DNA of 64,000 nt from Paractinoplanes bogorensis. GTDB taxonomy: Bacteria; Actinomycetota; Actinomycetes; Mycobacteriales; Micromonosporaceae. The notes beneath the pieces were generated by a model, which ran no database searches, was not told the DNA's origin, and worked only from the letters and a program-made list of their open reading frames with translations. Below are positions 34,541 through 41,664 of this stretch, one piece after another; the first letter of the stretch is position 1, and every line of letters begins with the position of its first letter. Location of the stretch: the NCBI RefSeq assembly GCF_018829635.1, contig NZ_JAHKKG010000008.1:186001-250000 (forward strand), given 5' to 3'. The translations under genes were made by a program, and so were the position numbers.

Positions 34541-34560
34541 GGACGTCTTGGGACTTCTTG
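34541..34560. promoter_or_regulatory. Tandem 10-bp operator-like repeat
   Basis: GGACGTCTTG is followed directly by GGACTTCTTG, 38 bases before the second HTH-DUF5919 gene. The same two 10-mers in reverse order lie at 28426-28446. Helical-turn spacing and location fit a regulator-binding site for the downstream gene's own product or its paralogue. The downstream GATACGATG could supply a -10-like element. Confidence 0.45.
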
Positions 34561-34597
34561 GATACGATGGGTCATCGCCAGCGATGGGAGTCGTTGC

Positions 34598-35332
34598 GTG
34601 ACCAGTCCACTCACCCGCGCGATGCGAAGCGCGGGCATCAACGAGATCGACGTTGCCGCGCGACTTGGCGTCGACCCGAAGACCGTGCGGCGCTGGATGA
34701 CTGGGCGTAAGCCCTATCCGCGTCACCGCGATGCTCTCAGCAGCTTGACGGGGTGGTCGTCGTACGACCTGTGGCCAGATCTCCCACAGGCCGCGGTCCA
34801 TGACAGCCACGCCGACGAGGTCGTGACCGTCTATCCCCATCGATCAGCTGTGCCGGTGGATACCTGGACACGCCTCTTCGGCAGCGCCCGCGAGGAGATC
34901 AGTGTTCTCGCCTACAGCGCCCTCTTCCTCGCCGACGACGTGGCCGCATCCGCTCAACTACGCTACAAGGCGGAGGCCGGTGTACGGGTGCGCATCGCCC
35001 TCGGAAAGCCAGGGGGCACCCACGTGCTCGATCGCGGCGCGGAAGAGCGCATCGGGGACGGTATGGGTGCTCGCATCCGTACGGCTTTGGTCGGATTTCG
35101 TCCAGTCGTCGATGCTGGCGCTGAGCTTCGGCTGCACGACACGGTGCTCTACAACTCGATCTACCGCGCCGACAACGATCTCCTGATCAACGCTCACGTC
35201 TTCGGTCGGCCGGCCTCACATGCACCTGTATTGCACCTGCGGCGACATGTCCCCGAGGGTATGGCGGCTACCTACCTCGACTCTTTCGAGCGGGTCTGGG
35301 CCTCGTGTTCCGACGCGTCCGTTGAGGCGTAG
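34598..35332 (+). CDS. HTH-DUF5919 regulator, copy 2
   Basis: A 244-residue paralogue of the 31951 product, sharing VDPKTVRRWMTGRKPYPRHR, SVLAYSALFLADD, KAEAGVRVRIALGKPGG, LHDTVLYNSIYRAD and TYLDSFERVW. The GTG start has GGGAG upstream. The two are clearly diverged along their length, so they are old duplicates or separate acquisitions. Two regulators could form a switch between maintenance and transfer, or one may control the cargo. A tandem operator-like repeat lies just upstream. Confidence 0.82.
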   Translation: MTSPLTRAMRSAGINEIDVAARLGVDPKTVRRWMTGRKPYPRHRDALSSLTGWSSYDLWPDLPQAAVHDSHADEVVTVYPHRSAVPVDTWTRLFGSAREEISVLAYSALFLADDVAASAQLRYKAEAGVRVRIALGKPGGTHVLDRGAEERIGDGMGARIRTALVGFRPVVDAGAELRLHDTVLYNSIYRADNDLLINAHVFGRPASHAPVLHLRRHVPEGMAATYLDSFERVWASCSDASVEA

Positions 35333-35663
35333 GGGCTGGGCAGCCCGGCCGCACGCTCATCTGGGGGCACGCACGACCGGGGCCTCTGGCAGCCGGTGTC
35401 CCAATGCCTGCGATCTAGATACCGGCTACCCATGAGCCTCCTCATGTCGGGATGAGCTGTAGACCACGTCTCAGGGGACGTCCAGTCACAACTAGTCGTC
35501 CAGAGACGTGCAGACGATTGGATAGCCAGTCGCCTGAAACCCGAGGCTGCTGCCTCGTCTTCTAATGTTTGACGTCGCCGTTAACCCCCGCCTAAGGTTA
35601 GCTACTTGCTATCCGATGGCAGGATGTGGTTACGTCGCCCCTCTACTTCATACTGGATCATGC
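35333..35663. promoter_or_regulatory. 5' region of the reverse-transcriptase gene, possible structured RNA
   Basis: No gene is supported, although the frame is open back to 35565. GGGGACGTCC at 35474-35483 is another copy of the element's GGGACGTC motif. Near 35545 CGAGGC-TGCT-GCCTCG forms a hairpin followed by TCTTCT. Some defence reverse transcriptases have an upstream non-coding RNA; the structure here is too slight to claim one. Base composition turns AT-richer from about 35530. Confidence 0.35.
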
Positions 35664-37175
35664 ATGAATCGTCGTGACCGAGCACTGATCGCTAGAGGTC
35701 TCGACCTAGCCTGGATCCAGTTGGGAAACTCATCCAGCGACCTGGATCTACCGGACCCGATAGCGTTTGCAGACATCGAATCCAACTGGTCGCGATACCG
35801 GGCGCAACTAGTTAGCGAGATCGTGACGAACAACTACAAGCCCGCCCATGTAGAGGTAATAGATCTACCGAAGGATCGTTTAATGGTGCGGCCCTTATCT
35901 AGGCTTCGCCTGGGGGCGAGGCTAGCATATGAAGCCGCCGTACTTGGGGCAGCTCCAGTCATCGATGGGACAGTTCCTCGCGACGTATATAGCTATCGCT
36001 GGTGGAAGCGGAAAGATAGAATTTTGGCTCCCGTCGGTTCGTGGCTGAGGATGCAGCGGGCGGCACGCTCACATCATAAGCGAAATTCTGACCTAATGCT
36101 GGCGCGCACTGATATATCATCGTTTTACGAGTCGGTAGACGTTGAAACTCTTTTGTCCGAACTGGCTTCTCTGCCGCTGGATGCTTGGACAATAGAAGTA
36201 ATCAGTGAGTCCTTGCGTTCCTTCAACAATTTGGGAAGCGTCTGGGGATTGCCGCAAGGCTACGACGTCTCCGGCATTCTGGCCAACATGTATTTGCTGC
36301 CGATTGATGCTTTGATAACGTCTAGGCAGATCAGGTATTTTAGGTATTCGGATGACATTTATGCTTTCGGAGACGATTGGCTCGCACTCCGCCAAATACT
36401 CTTAGAAGTCAATAGTGCACTTAGAAGCCGTCGGTTGATACTGTCCAGTTCGAAAACGAGAATTATCGATAGTCATTCAGTACCTCAGGAGCTTGAAGAT
36501 CTCGAAAAAGATGCCATCAGCTACGGGATTCGCATTCGGGACGCGACTGCGCCAACTGACTTACGTGCCTACTTCGATCGAGTGGTCGCGGATGGACTAC
36601 CAGATACTCGCGATCTCAAGTATTGTCTCAATCAGTTCGGTCGAATTCGAGACGATTATGCAGTCAAATGGCTCTTGGTGAATATGACCCAGCTGCCGCA
36701 TGTTGCACGGGAAAGCTTGTTCTACCTGGCGAAATTCCAAAGTAAGATGCCGGAAATTGGGGAAGAAGTCGTTGATCTTCTTACCAACAGCATGCTTTCT
36801 CTTTATCCATACGCTGAGCAGCACCTGCTCATATATCTGCTAAGGCAAAACGTCTATACAAAAAAATCCCGGCAAGCTGCATGGAATATGCTCGCCGACA
36901 AGAACAAGGAAACGTTCGTTCGTGAGTTCGCGGCTCGTTACATTGGCCACGCGGGAGTGCAATCGGACGGTCCACGACTGCGGCAAAGGTTTCAAGATGA
37001 AGACAATACTCGGATCAGGAGGGCATTGCTTGTCGCTTGTTACGAAGCGCGTGGTTGCCCACCGAGTCTTCTGAGATCCGTACAGATTGCAGACCAGAAC
37101 CTAGATCATACAGCTGCGTACCTGCTTAAGGCGCCCGACAGAATACCGCTGCCGCAAGTGAAGTGGGAGCCATAA
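35664..37175 (+). CDS. Reverse transcriptase, defence (UG/Abi-like) type
   Basis: I prefer the ATG at 35664 (MNRRDRALIARGLDLAW) over 35565, whose extension looks non-coding. The ~503-residue protein has a full RT core: motif A RTDISSFYESV (D150), motif B-like LPQGYDVSGILANMYL near 196, and catalytic YSDD at 228-231. There is no maturase or HNH domain and no msr/msd-like repeat, so a group II intron or retron is unlikely. The last ~200 residues are helical, like the HEAT-like extensions of Abi-type RTs. Codon use is AT-rich versus neighbours. A SLATT gene follows after 3 bases. Confidence 0.85.
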   Translation: MNRRDRALIARGLDLAWIQLGNSSSDLDLPDPIAFADIESNWSRYRAQLVSEIVTNNYKPAHVEVIDLPKDRLMVRPLSRLRLGARLAYEAAVLGAAPVIDGTVPRDVYSYRWWKRKDRILAPVGSWLRMQRAARSHHKRNSDLMLARTDISSFYESVDVETLLSELASLPLDAWTIEVISESLRSFNNLGSVWGLPQGYDVSGILANMYLLPIDALITSRQIRYFRYSDDIYAFGDDWLALRQILLEVNSALRSRRLILSSSKTRIIDSHSVPQELEDLEKDAISYGIRIRDATAPTDLRAYFDRVVADGLPDTRDLKYCLNQFGRIRDDYAVKWLLVNMTQLPHVARESLFYLAKFQSKMPEIGEEVVDLLTNSMLSLYPYAEQHLLIYLLRQNVYTKKSRQAAWNMLADKNKETFVREFAARYIGHAGVQSDGPRLRQRFQDEDNTRIRRALLVACYEARGCPPSLLRSVQIADQNLDHTAAYLLKAPDRIPLPQVKWEP

Positions 37176-37178
37176 AGA

Positions 37179-37718
37179 ATGCCAAACGAAGATAAGCGCC
37201 CCGTGATCAGTGAGCTCGAACGGCTGTACACAGACAGTAGCTATTCGGCCCAAGCCTACTTTGAGGCGGCTAAGGCGGCGGAGTTTTGGGGACGGGGGAT
37301 TGTTTTTATACCTGCCGTTTTGGCGGCTATCGCGTCGCTTTTGGTAGCAATTGGTGAGCCCAAAGGTTGGGGTGCGGTGGGTGCCATATCGGCCGCGGTT
37401 ACTGCCACGGCATCGTTCCTGGGATCAGAGAGGCGAGCAAACTCTCTTCGTGATACTGCCCGGCGCTTTACCGCGTTGAGGCACGCCGCGAAGATGGAGC
37501 GCGCTTTGGCGACGCATGCCACCGTGCAAGAGTTGACCGATCGGGTCCGACTGCTCCGGGATCAGTACGCAGCTGTAGTTGCCTCCAATGAGGTAGTTTC
37601 AAACCGGCATTTCGAGAAGGGGCGCAGCCGAATCGCCTCAGGCGTGCTTGGGGAATTTGATGATGGCAACTTGCCTTCAGCGAAGGGGCGTGGGAGGCCG
37701 CAACGAAATTCGCCATAG
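37179..37718 (+). CDS. SLATT-domain two-helix membrane effector
   Basis: The 179-residue protein has a helical start (ISELERLYTDSSYSAQAYFEAAK), two membrane helices (GIVFIPAVLAAIASLLVAIG and WGAVGAISAAVTATASFLG), and a long cytoplasmic coil (ANSLRDTARRFTALRHAAKME). This is the SLATT layout: 2TM effectors tied to nucleotide-sensing and RT systems and predicted to permeabilise membranes. The ATG is 3 bases after the RT stop with GGGAG upstream, so the two genes are translationally coupled. I infer an RT-triggered abortive effector. Confidence 0.78.
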   Translation: MPNEDKRPVISELERLYTDSSYSAQAYFEAAKAAEFWGRGIVFIPAVLAAIASLLVAIGEPKGWGAVGAISAAVTATASFLGSERRANSLRDTARRFTALRHAAKMERALATHATVQELTDRVRLLRDQYAAVVASNEVVSNRHFEKGRSRIASGVLGEFDDGNLPSAKGRGRPQRNSP

Positions 37719-37836
37719 GACGTTGCGTTCGTACCGCTCATGTCGAGCTCGGACCGAAACCGAAGGATCGTGCTCACGCGTAGCTTTCAGCAACCACGTG
37801 CTGGCCGGCACGGTATGAACGTGGCACAGTACTCGT

Positions 37837-40140
37837 GTGCGATCGTACGCTTCACTCTCCGATCACGACTTCGAGCTACTCGTCGCGGATCTCCTTCGTG
37901 CCGAGTACGGACTAACGTTCGAGGCGTTCGCCCGAGGTGCGGACCAAGGAGTTGATCTGCGACACCTCAACGATGGCCGGCCTCCCGACATCGTGCAGTG
38001 CAAACATATGCAAGGAAGTAGCTACTCACAATTACTATCCGCGGTGCGTGCCGAGGCTAATACCCTTGAGCGGTTTCAAACTGTCGCCTCCTCATACCGA
38101 CTTGTAACTAGTCAGCCACTAACAGCGAAGCGGAAGAGTCAACTCGCCACGGAGCTATCCGCGTGGATTTCTCGGGACGATCATGTATACGGGCTGGACG
38201 ACTTAGAGCTGCTACTAAATCGGCACTCTCAGGTAGAGCGAGCACATGTAAAGCTGTGGCTTTCCAATGCTTCTCAGCTTGATGGCGCAATCCACGCCTC
38301 GACCTGGGCTAGGAGTCGGCTCCTTTTCGAAGAGATCAAATCTACGCTTCCTCGTTATGTTGAGACGGGAGTCTTTTGGGACGCTAGAAAGCGGCTTAGA
38401 GCTGATCGAGTACTTGTCGTGACTGGTCAGCCGGGTATCGGCAAAACCACTTTGGCAAGGATGTTGCTAGCTGACGCGGTCCACGATGGTTACGAGCCAA
38501 TCGAGATTTCTGCTGATATTGATGAAGCTCACGGAACGCTGCACCCTTCCAAGCCGCAGGTTTTCTACTACGACGATTTTCTCGGCAGCACCTTTCTGCA
38601 AGACCGATTAGCCAAGAATGAGGATAAGCGACTAACCGCTTTTATGCGGCAGTGCTTGCAATCGAATAAGACGCTCTTCATCTTAACGACGCGAGAGCAC
38701 ATTCTCACACAGGCTACTCAATGGTACGAAGAGCTACATCGGTCAGCACTTCCGCTTAAAAGGCTGATCCTGGAACTTTCGGACTATACGAGGCTCGATC
38801 GTGCGAGGATTTTCTACAACCATGCTTGGCGATCCGGGCAGCTTTCGATTGATTCACGTAGGCTACTTGCTCGCGACCGCAACTATAACAATATTATTGA
38901 TCATCCAAATTACAATCCGCGATTGATTGAGTATGTCACAGGGCTTGCCTCAAGGAAACTCTCTCCCGACGACAACGCTGATTACGTCAAATTTGCAGTC
39001 GAAGTTCTCGATAACCCAGATCTAATCTGGCAGCGAGCGTTTGAGCAACAACTGGATGATAGTTGTAAAGACATTCTGGTGGCGCTAGCGTCGATGCCAA
39101 CCTCGACGACTTTAGAAGATTTACAGCAGGCTTTTGTGCTCCTCGGGTCGGCGCATCGGCATTCTCAGCGGCGGGGTGCGTTTCGCGATTCGATTGAAGT
39201 CCTCGACGACACATTTACTCGGAGCTGGGAGGGCGGCGGTAAGATATTCGTTGATATGGCCAATCCCTCAATTCGAGATTTTGTCGCGGCATGGCTCTCT
39301 CAGCACCCGGAGGAAATTCCGTCGACGGTTTCCGGCTGTTTCTTCTTCGAGCAGCTTGATTGGTTTACAAGTAGCGTGTTGGACGGTCCTTATTCGAATG
39401 CTCTGGTGAGTTCTATCGCGGAAGTCGTTGAGCGTTCGTATGCGGCGAGGAACCCCGCTTGGCGAAATGTTTACTTTGATGATGAGCCGACTCCTCGTTT
39501 CACGCGTGACTCACGCACAAAAGAAGATCGCCTGATATACCTGCTGCGACTCATGTCGGAGGATCCCTCGCTCCGGCGCAGGCTTCAGGATTGGTTCGAC
39601 CAGAGAATTTTGGAGCTGCAATCCGAATGGTTGGACTTTAGGCGTTTCGAAAGTGATCCCTCGAAGCCTGTCTCGCTAATTCAAGCTCTGAAAGAAGCAG
39701 GCCGGCTTGATCTGAGAACGGCAGAGACGGCTCGTCGATGCTTACAAAAGCATCAACCCTACACTTATAAGTGGTCGCAGCTTGCACGGCTGAGAGCCCT
39801 GGTTCCCGATGCATTCCCGGCGCACGTAGCTAAGAAGCTTACGGCGCAGATGCGCGAATGGGCGGCTGAAGTGCTTGCTAGCGACTTCGAGGAGATTGGG
39901 TCCAGTGACGAGATTGGGGAGATCGGCGTCGTTGCAACAAGCTTTGGGGTTTTCGTAGATCCCGACGTCTTGGAGTCAGCGCGTTCAACGATATATGAGA
40001 GAAACCAGGCTGAAGCTGAGGACGCATTCGATGAGGAGGTAGAACGGGAATCGGACGAGTTGAGCGCTGTGAAAGAGGATGCGGCGATCGAGCAGTTGTT
40101 CTCGCGGCTCGCGACTGAGGTTGGTGACGGGGGTTCGTAA
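37837..40140 (+). CDS. Mrr-like restriction endonuclease fused to nSTAND3 NTPase
   Basis: The 767-residue protein starts with an Mrr-like PD-(D/E)XK nuclease: LSDHDFELLVADLL, GADQGVDLRH with D40, and IVQCKH with Q54 and K56. Then comes a STAND NTPase with Walker A GQPGIGKTT at ~197-205, Walker B VFYYDDF near 243 and LFILTTREHILTQA, the nSTAND3 signature. The C-terminal ~300 residues are a helical sensor-like region. Such fusions are predicted defence proteins that cleave DNA after sensing a phage ligand. It lies 118 bases behind the SLATT gene and shares its AT-rich codon use. Confidence 0.85.
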   Translation: MRSYASLSDHDFELLVADLLRAEYGLTFEAFARGADQGVDLRHLNDGRPPDIVQCKHMQGSSYSQLLSAVRAEANTLERFQTVASSYRLVTSQPLTAKRKSQLATELSAWISRDDHVYGLDDLELLLNRHSQVERAHVKLWLSNASQLDGAIHASTWARSRLLFEEIKSTLPRYVETGVFWDARKRLRADRVLVVTGQPGIGKTTLARMLLADAVHDGYEPIEISADIDEAHGTLHPSKPQVFYYDDFLGSTFLQDRLAKNEDKRLTAFMRQCLQSNKTLFILTTREHILTQATQWYEELHRSALPLKRLILELSDYTRLDRARIFYNHAWRSGQLSIDSRRLLARDRNYNNIIDHPNYNPRLIEYVTGLASRKLSPDDNADYVKFAVEVLDNPDLIWQRAFEQQLDDSCKDILVALASMPTSTTLEDLQQAFVLLGSAHRHSQRRGAFRDSIEVLDDTFTRSWEGGGKIFVDMANPSIRDFVAAWLSQHPEEIPSTVSGCFFFEQLDWFTSSVLDGPYSNALVSSIAEVVERSYAARNPAWRNVYFDDEPTPRFTRDSRTKEDRLIYLLRLMSEDPSLRRRLQDWFDQRILELQSEWLDFRRFESDPSKPVSLIQALKEAGRLDLRTAETARRCLQKHQPYTYKWSQLARLRALVPDAFPAHVAKKLTAQMREWAAEVLASDFEEIGSSDEIGEIGVVATSFGVFVDPDVLESARSTIYERNQAEAEDAFDEEVERESDELSAVKEDAAIEQLFSRLATEVGDGGS

Positions 40141-40356
40141 TCGCAATGCCAGGATTCGAAACCTTCTGCAAAGTTTGACACCGATGGCTGGCAGTCACTC
40201 ACTTCACAGACAACACGATTGCAGCGACGATATGGGTTGCGAGGATAAAGACCTGGCGTCGTCACCGGTGGGGTCACTAGTCATTGCTTGGTTCTACGCG
40301 CCTATGAGTCGGAGCGTCCGGGCCGCCACTGCCGTGTGCTGAGTCGCTGTGTTGGG

Positions 40357-40366
40357 CTCCGGACAC
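40357..40366. repeat. Candidate att core, right copy
   Basis: CTCCGGACAC, identical to the end of tRNA-Leu at 26692-26701, lies 216 bases past the REase-nSTAND3 gene and just before decayed genes with different composition. It would give an element of ~13.7 kb. Ten bases alone could be coincidence. Confidence 0.4.
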
Positions 40367-40371
40367 CGTTC

Positions 40372-40408
40372 ACGGTGAAAATTCGCCTTCATGGTGAGTT
40401 TTCACCGT
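40372..40408. promoter_or_regulatory. Inverted repeat over the start of the AbrB-like gene
   Basis: ACGGTGAAAA (40372-40381) pairs with TTTTCACCGT (40399-40408) around the ATG at 40391. A smaller palindrome TTCACGGTGAA overlaps the left arm. This is where an AbrB-type protein might autoregulate. Confidence 0.45.
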
Positions 40409-40740
40409 TTTCGTTTTCCGGGTCCGCTGTTGCAGGCGCTGCGCTGGACGGCGGGGCAACGGCTCGACATGGCGGTCCTGGGCGATGCCCTGGTGATCAC
40501 GGGGTCGCCGACCGGTCGGCATCCGGTGGGTGTGCGTGGCGAGATCGCTGTTCCGGAGGCGGTGCGGGCCCTGCTCCCCGGCTCAACACCGATCCGCGGG
40601 TGATCCTGGTGGCAGCTCCGCAGCACGACGTCCTGATCGTCCACCCGCACCAGGTCGTGGCGCGGCTGCTGGTCGAGCACTACCGCCGTCGAACGCGGGC
40701 GCGTAACGCGAACTGCAGCGTCGGATCGAAGCTGGAGAGC
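40391..40740 (+). pseudogene. AbrB/SpoVT-like DNA-binding protein, frameshifted
   Basis: The first frame gives MVSFHRFRFPGPLLQALRW, GQRLDMAVLGDALVITGSP, VGVRGEIAVPEAVRALLPG and then stops. The next frame continues with VILVAAPQHDVLIVHPHQVV and ARLLVEHYRRR. Joined, these make one AbrB-like swapped-hairpin protein of ~110 residues, as found in actinobacteria upstream of ImmA/IrrE peptidase genes. The frameshift lies between about 40570 and 40595. Its partner gene follows directly and is also truncated. Confidence 0.65.
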
Positions 40741-40741
40741 T

Positions 40742-40939
40742 ATGACTCTGCCTCTTGGCTTCAAGGCCGCCGCTGAACGCCGGGCTGTTGCCCTGCGCGC
40801 CGACCTGGGTCTCGAGCCTCACGACCCGCTCGACATGCGCCGCGTCGCTGCGCATCTGCCGCTGAAGGTGGTCGGCGCCGAGACATCCGCGGCGGCCCGC
40901 AACATGGGTCCCGCCAGAAGGAACAGCTCAGGACCGTAG
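40742..40939 (+). pseudogene. ImmA/IrrE-type metallopeptidase, N-terminal fragment
   Basis: A 65-residue product (MTLPLGFKAAAERRAVALRADLGLEPHDPLD...) matches the N-terminal helices of ImmA/IrrE-family proteins, which cleave repressors through an HExxH motif. The sequence then diverges (AARNMGPARRNSSGP) and stops before any HExxH, so it cannot be active. It abuts the broken AbrB-like gene, the usual partner order. Confidence 0.55.
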
Positions 40940-41036
40940 CCGGCGGCCAAGTTCAGCGCGTCAGCCTGCGGGTTTTCGGCCCGCGCACCGCCCCCCCCGC
41001 CGGAGTGCTCGAACATTGCTTTTTGCCATGCCTGCT

Positions 41037-41056
41037 CAGGGGGCCGAGGCCCCCTG
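41037..41056. terminator. Perfect GC-rich palindrome
   Basis: CAGGGGGCC and GGCCCCCTG are separated by only GA. Such a hairpin may end transcription or be an insertion scar. No U tract follows on the plus strand. It lies between gene remnants. Confidence 0.35.
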
Positions 41057-41149
41057 AATTCCCACTGTGCGGTGGTCTCTCTTGCCGGGCCAGTGTGTGC
41101 GCCGTTGAGGGCGTCGAGCTGAATACCGTTTATGCGCTGCGTCGGCGTC

Positions 41150-41445
41150 GCGGCAAGCCTCAGTCAGATCTCGGCGGCCTGCTGATCGCGTTGGCCGCAT
41201 TGATCCAGCGGGCGATGAGCTCCGGGTCCCGCCGACGTGCAAAATCACCCGTCTCCGGTTCACCTTCGCGTCGGCGTCGGCAATCGTCCGGCGCGGGCTC
41301 TCGATCTGTCGTGGAATGTCGGAGGCGCCGAGGGCTGCCTGGTATTTGGCGTCGGCCGCCGCCGTCGTCGAGCCAGTGGTCGCGTTGGCGTGCGATGGGG
41401 CTTGCCGCCGAGCTTGCGGGCTGGTTTGGCATGGATTCTCATCAG
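41150..41445 (-). pseudogene. Serine-recombinase C-terminal remnant
   Basis: One minus-strand frame reads QIESPRRTIADADAKVNRRRV; the next frame continues DPELIARWINAANAIS. These align with the intact integrase coiled coil (LRETINDCDAKIARYRATLD, then DPTLVAGWISETTAIR). A frameshift separates them, and neither the catalytic domain nor the zinc ribbon is present. It is a decayed second integrase in the same orientation as the intact one. Confidence 0.55.
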
Positions 41446-41446
41446 G

Positions 41447-41469
41447 TGAAGTGACGGACATCACTTTTT
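41447..41469 (+). terminator. Weak terminator-like hairpin
   Basis: AAGTGA-CGGACA-TCACTT is followed by TTT. The stem is only six pairs. The following ~195 bases to the next gene hold no convincing gene, though a 63-residue minus-strand frame (41461-41652) exists. Confidence 0.3.
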
Positions 41470-41664
41470 GGACGCGTCGCCGTGAGTTCGATTCATCTTC
41501 GGTGGGCTGAGCTGGCATTGCTGATGCTCGATGGCTACTGACGGTGGCTGATTCACTCCTCTTGGTCGTTTTGGGTAGTTCTCCATGCTCTTTACATAGG
41601 CGATCTTGACTTCGTAGGTTCTGCCTCTCACGACTATGCGATGTGGAATCACGGGGAGATCTTC

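Noticed and set aside
35430..35663. A retron msr/msd or DRT-type non-coding RNA upstream of the RT
   Set aside because: Only one short hairpin is obvious and no paired a1/a2 repeats were seen. I left it as a possibility in the 5' region entry.
41461..41652. A 63-codon minus-strand frame (MIPHRIVVRGRTYEV...)
   Set aside because: Its start plausibility is poor and it lies in a remnant-rich gap. It could be a decayed gene but cannot be supported.
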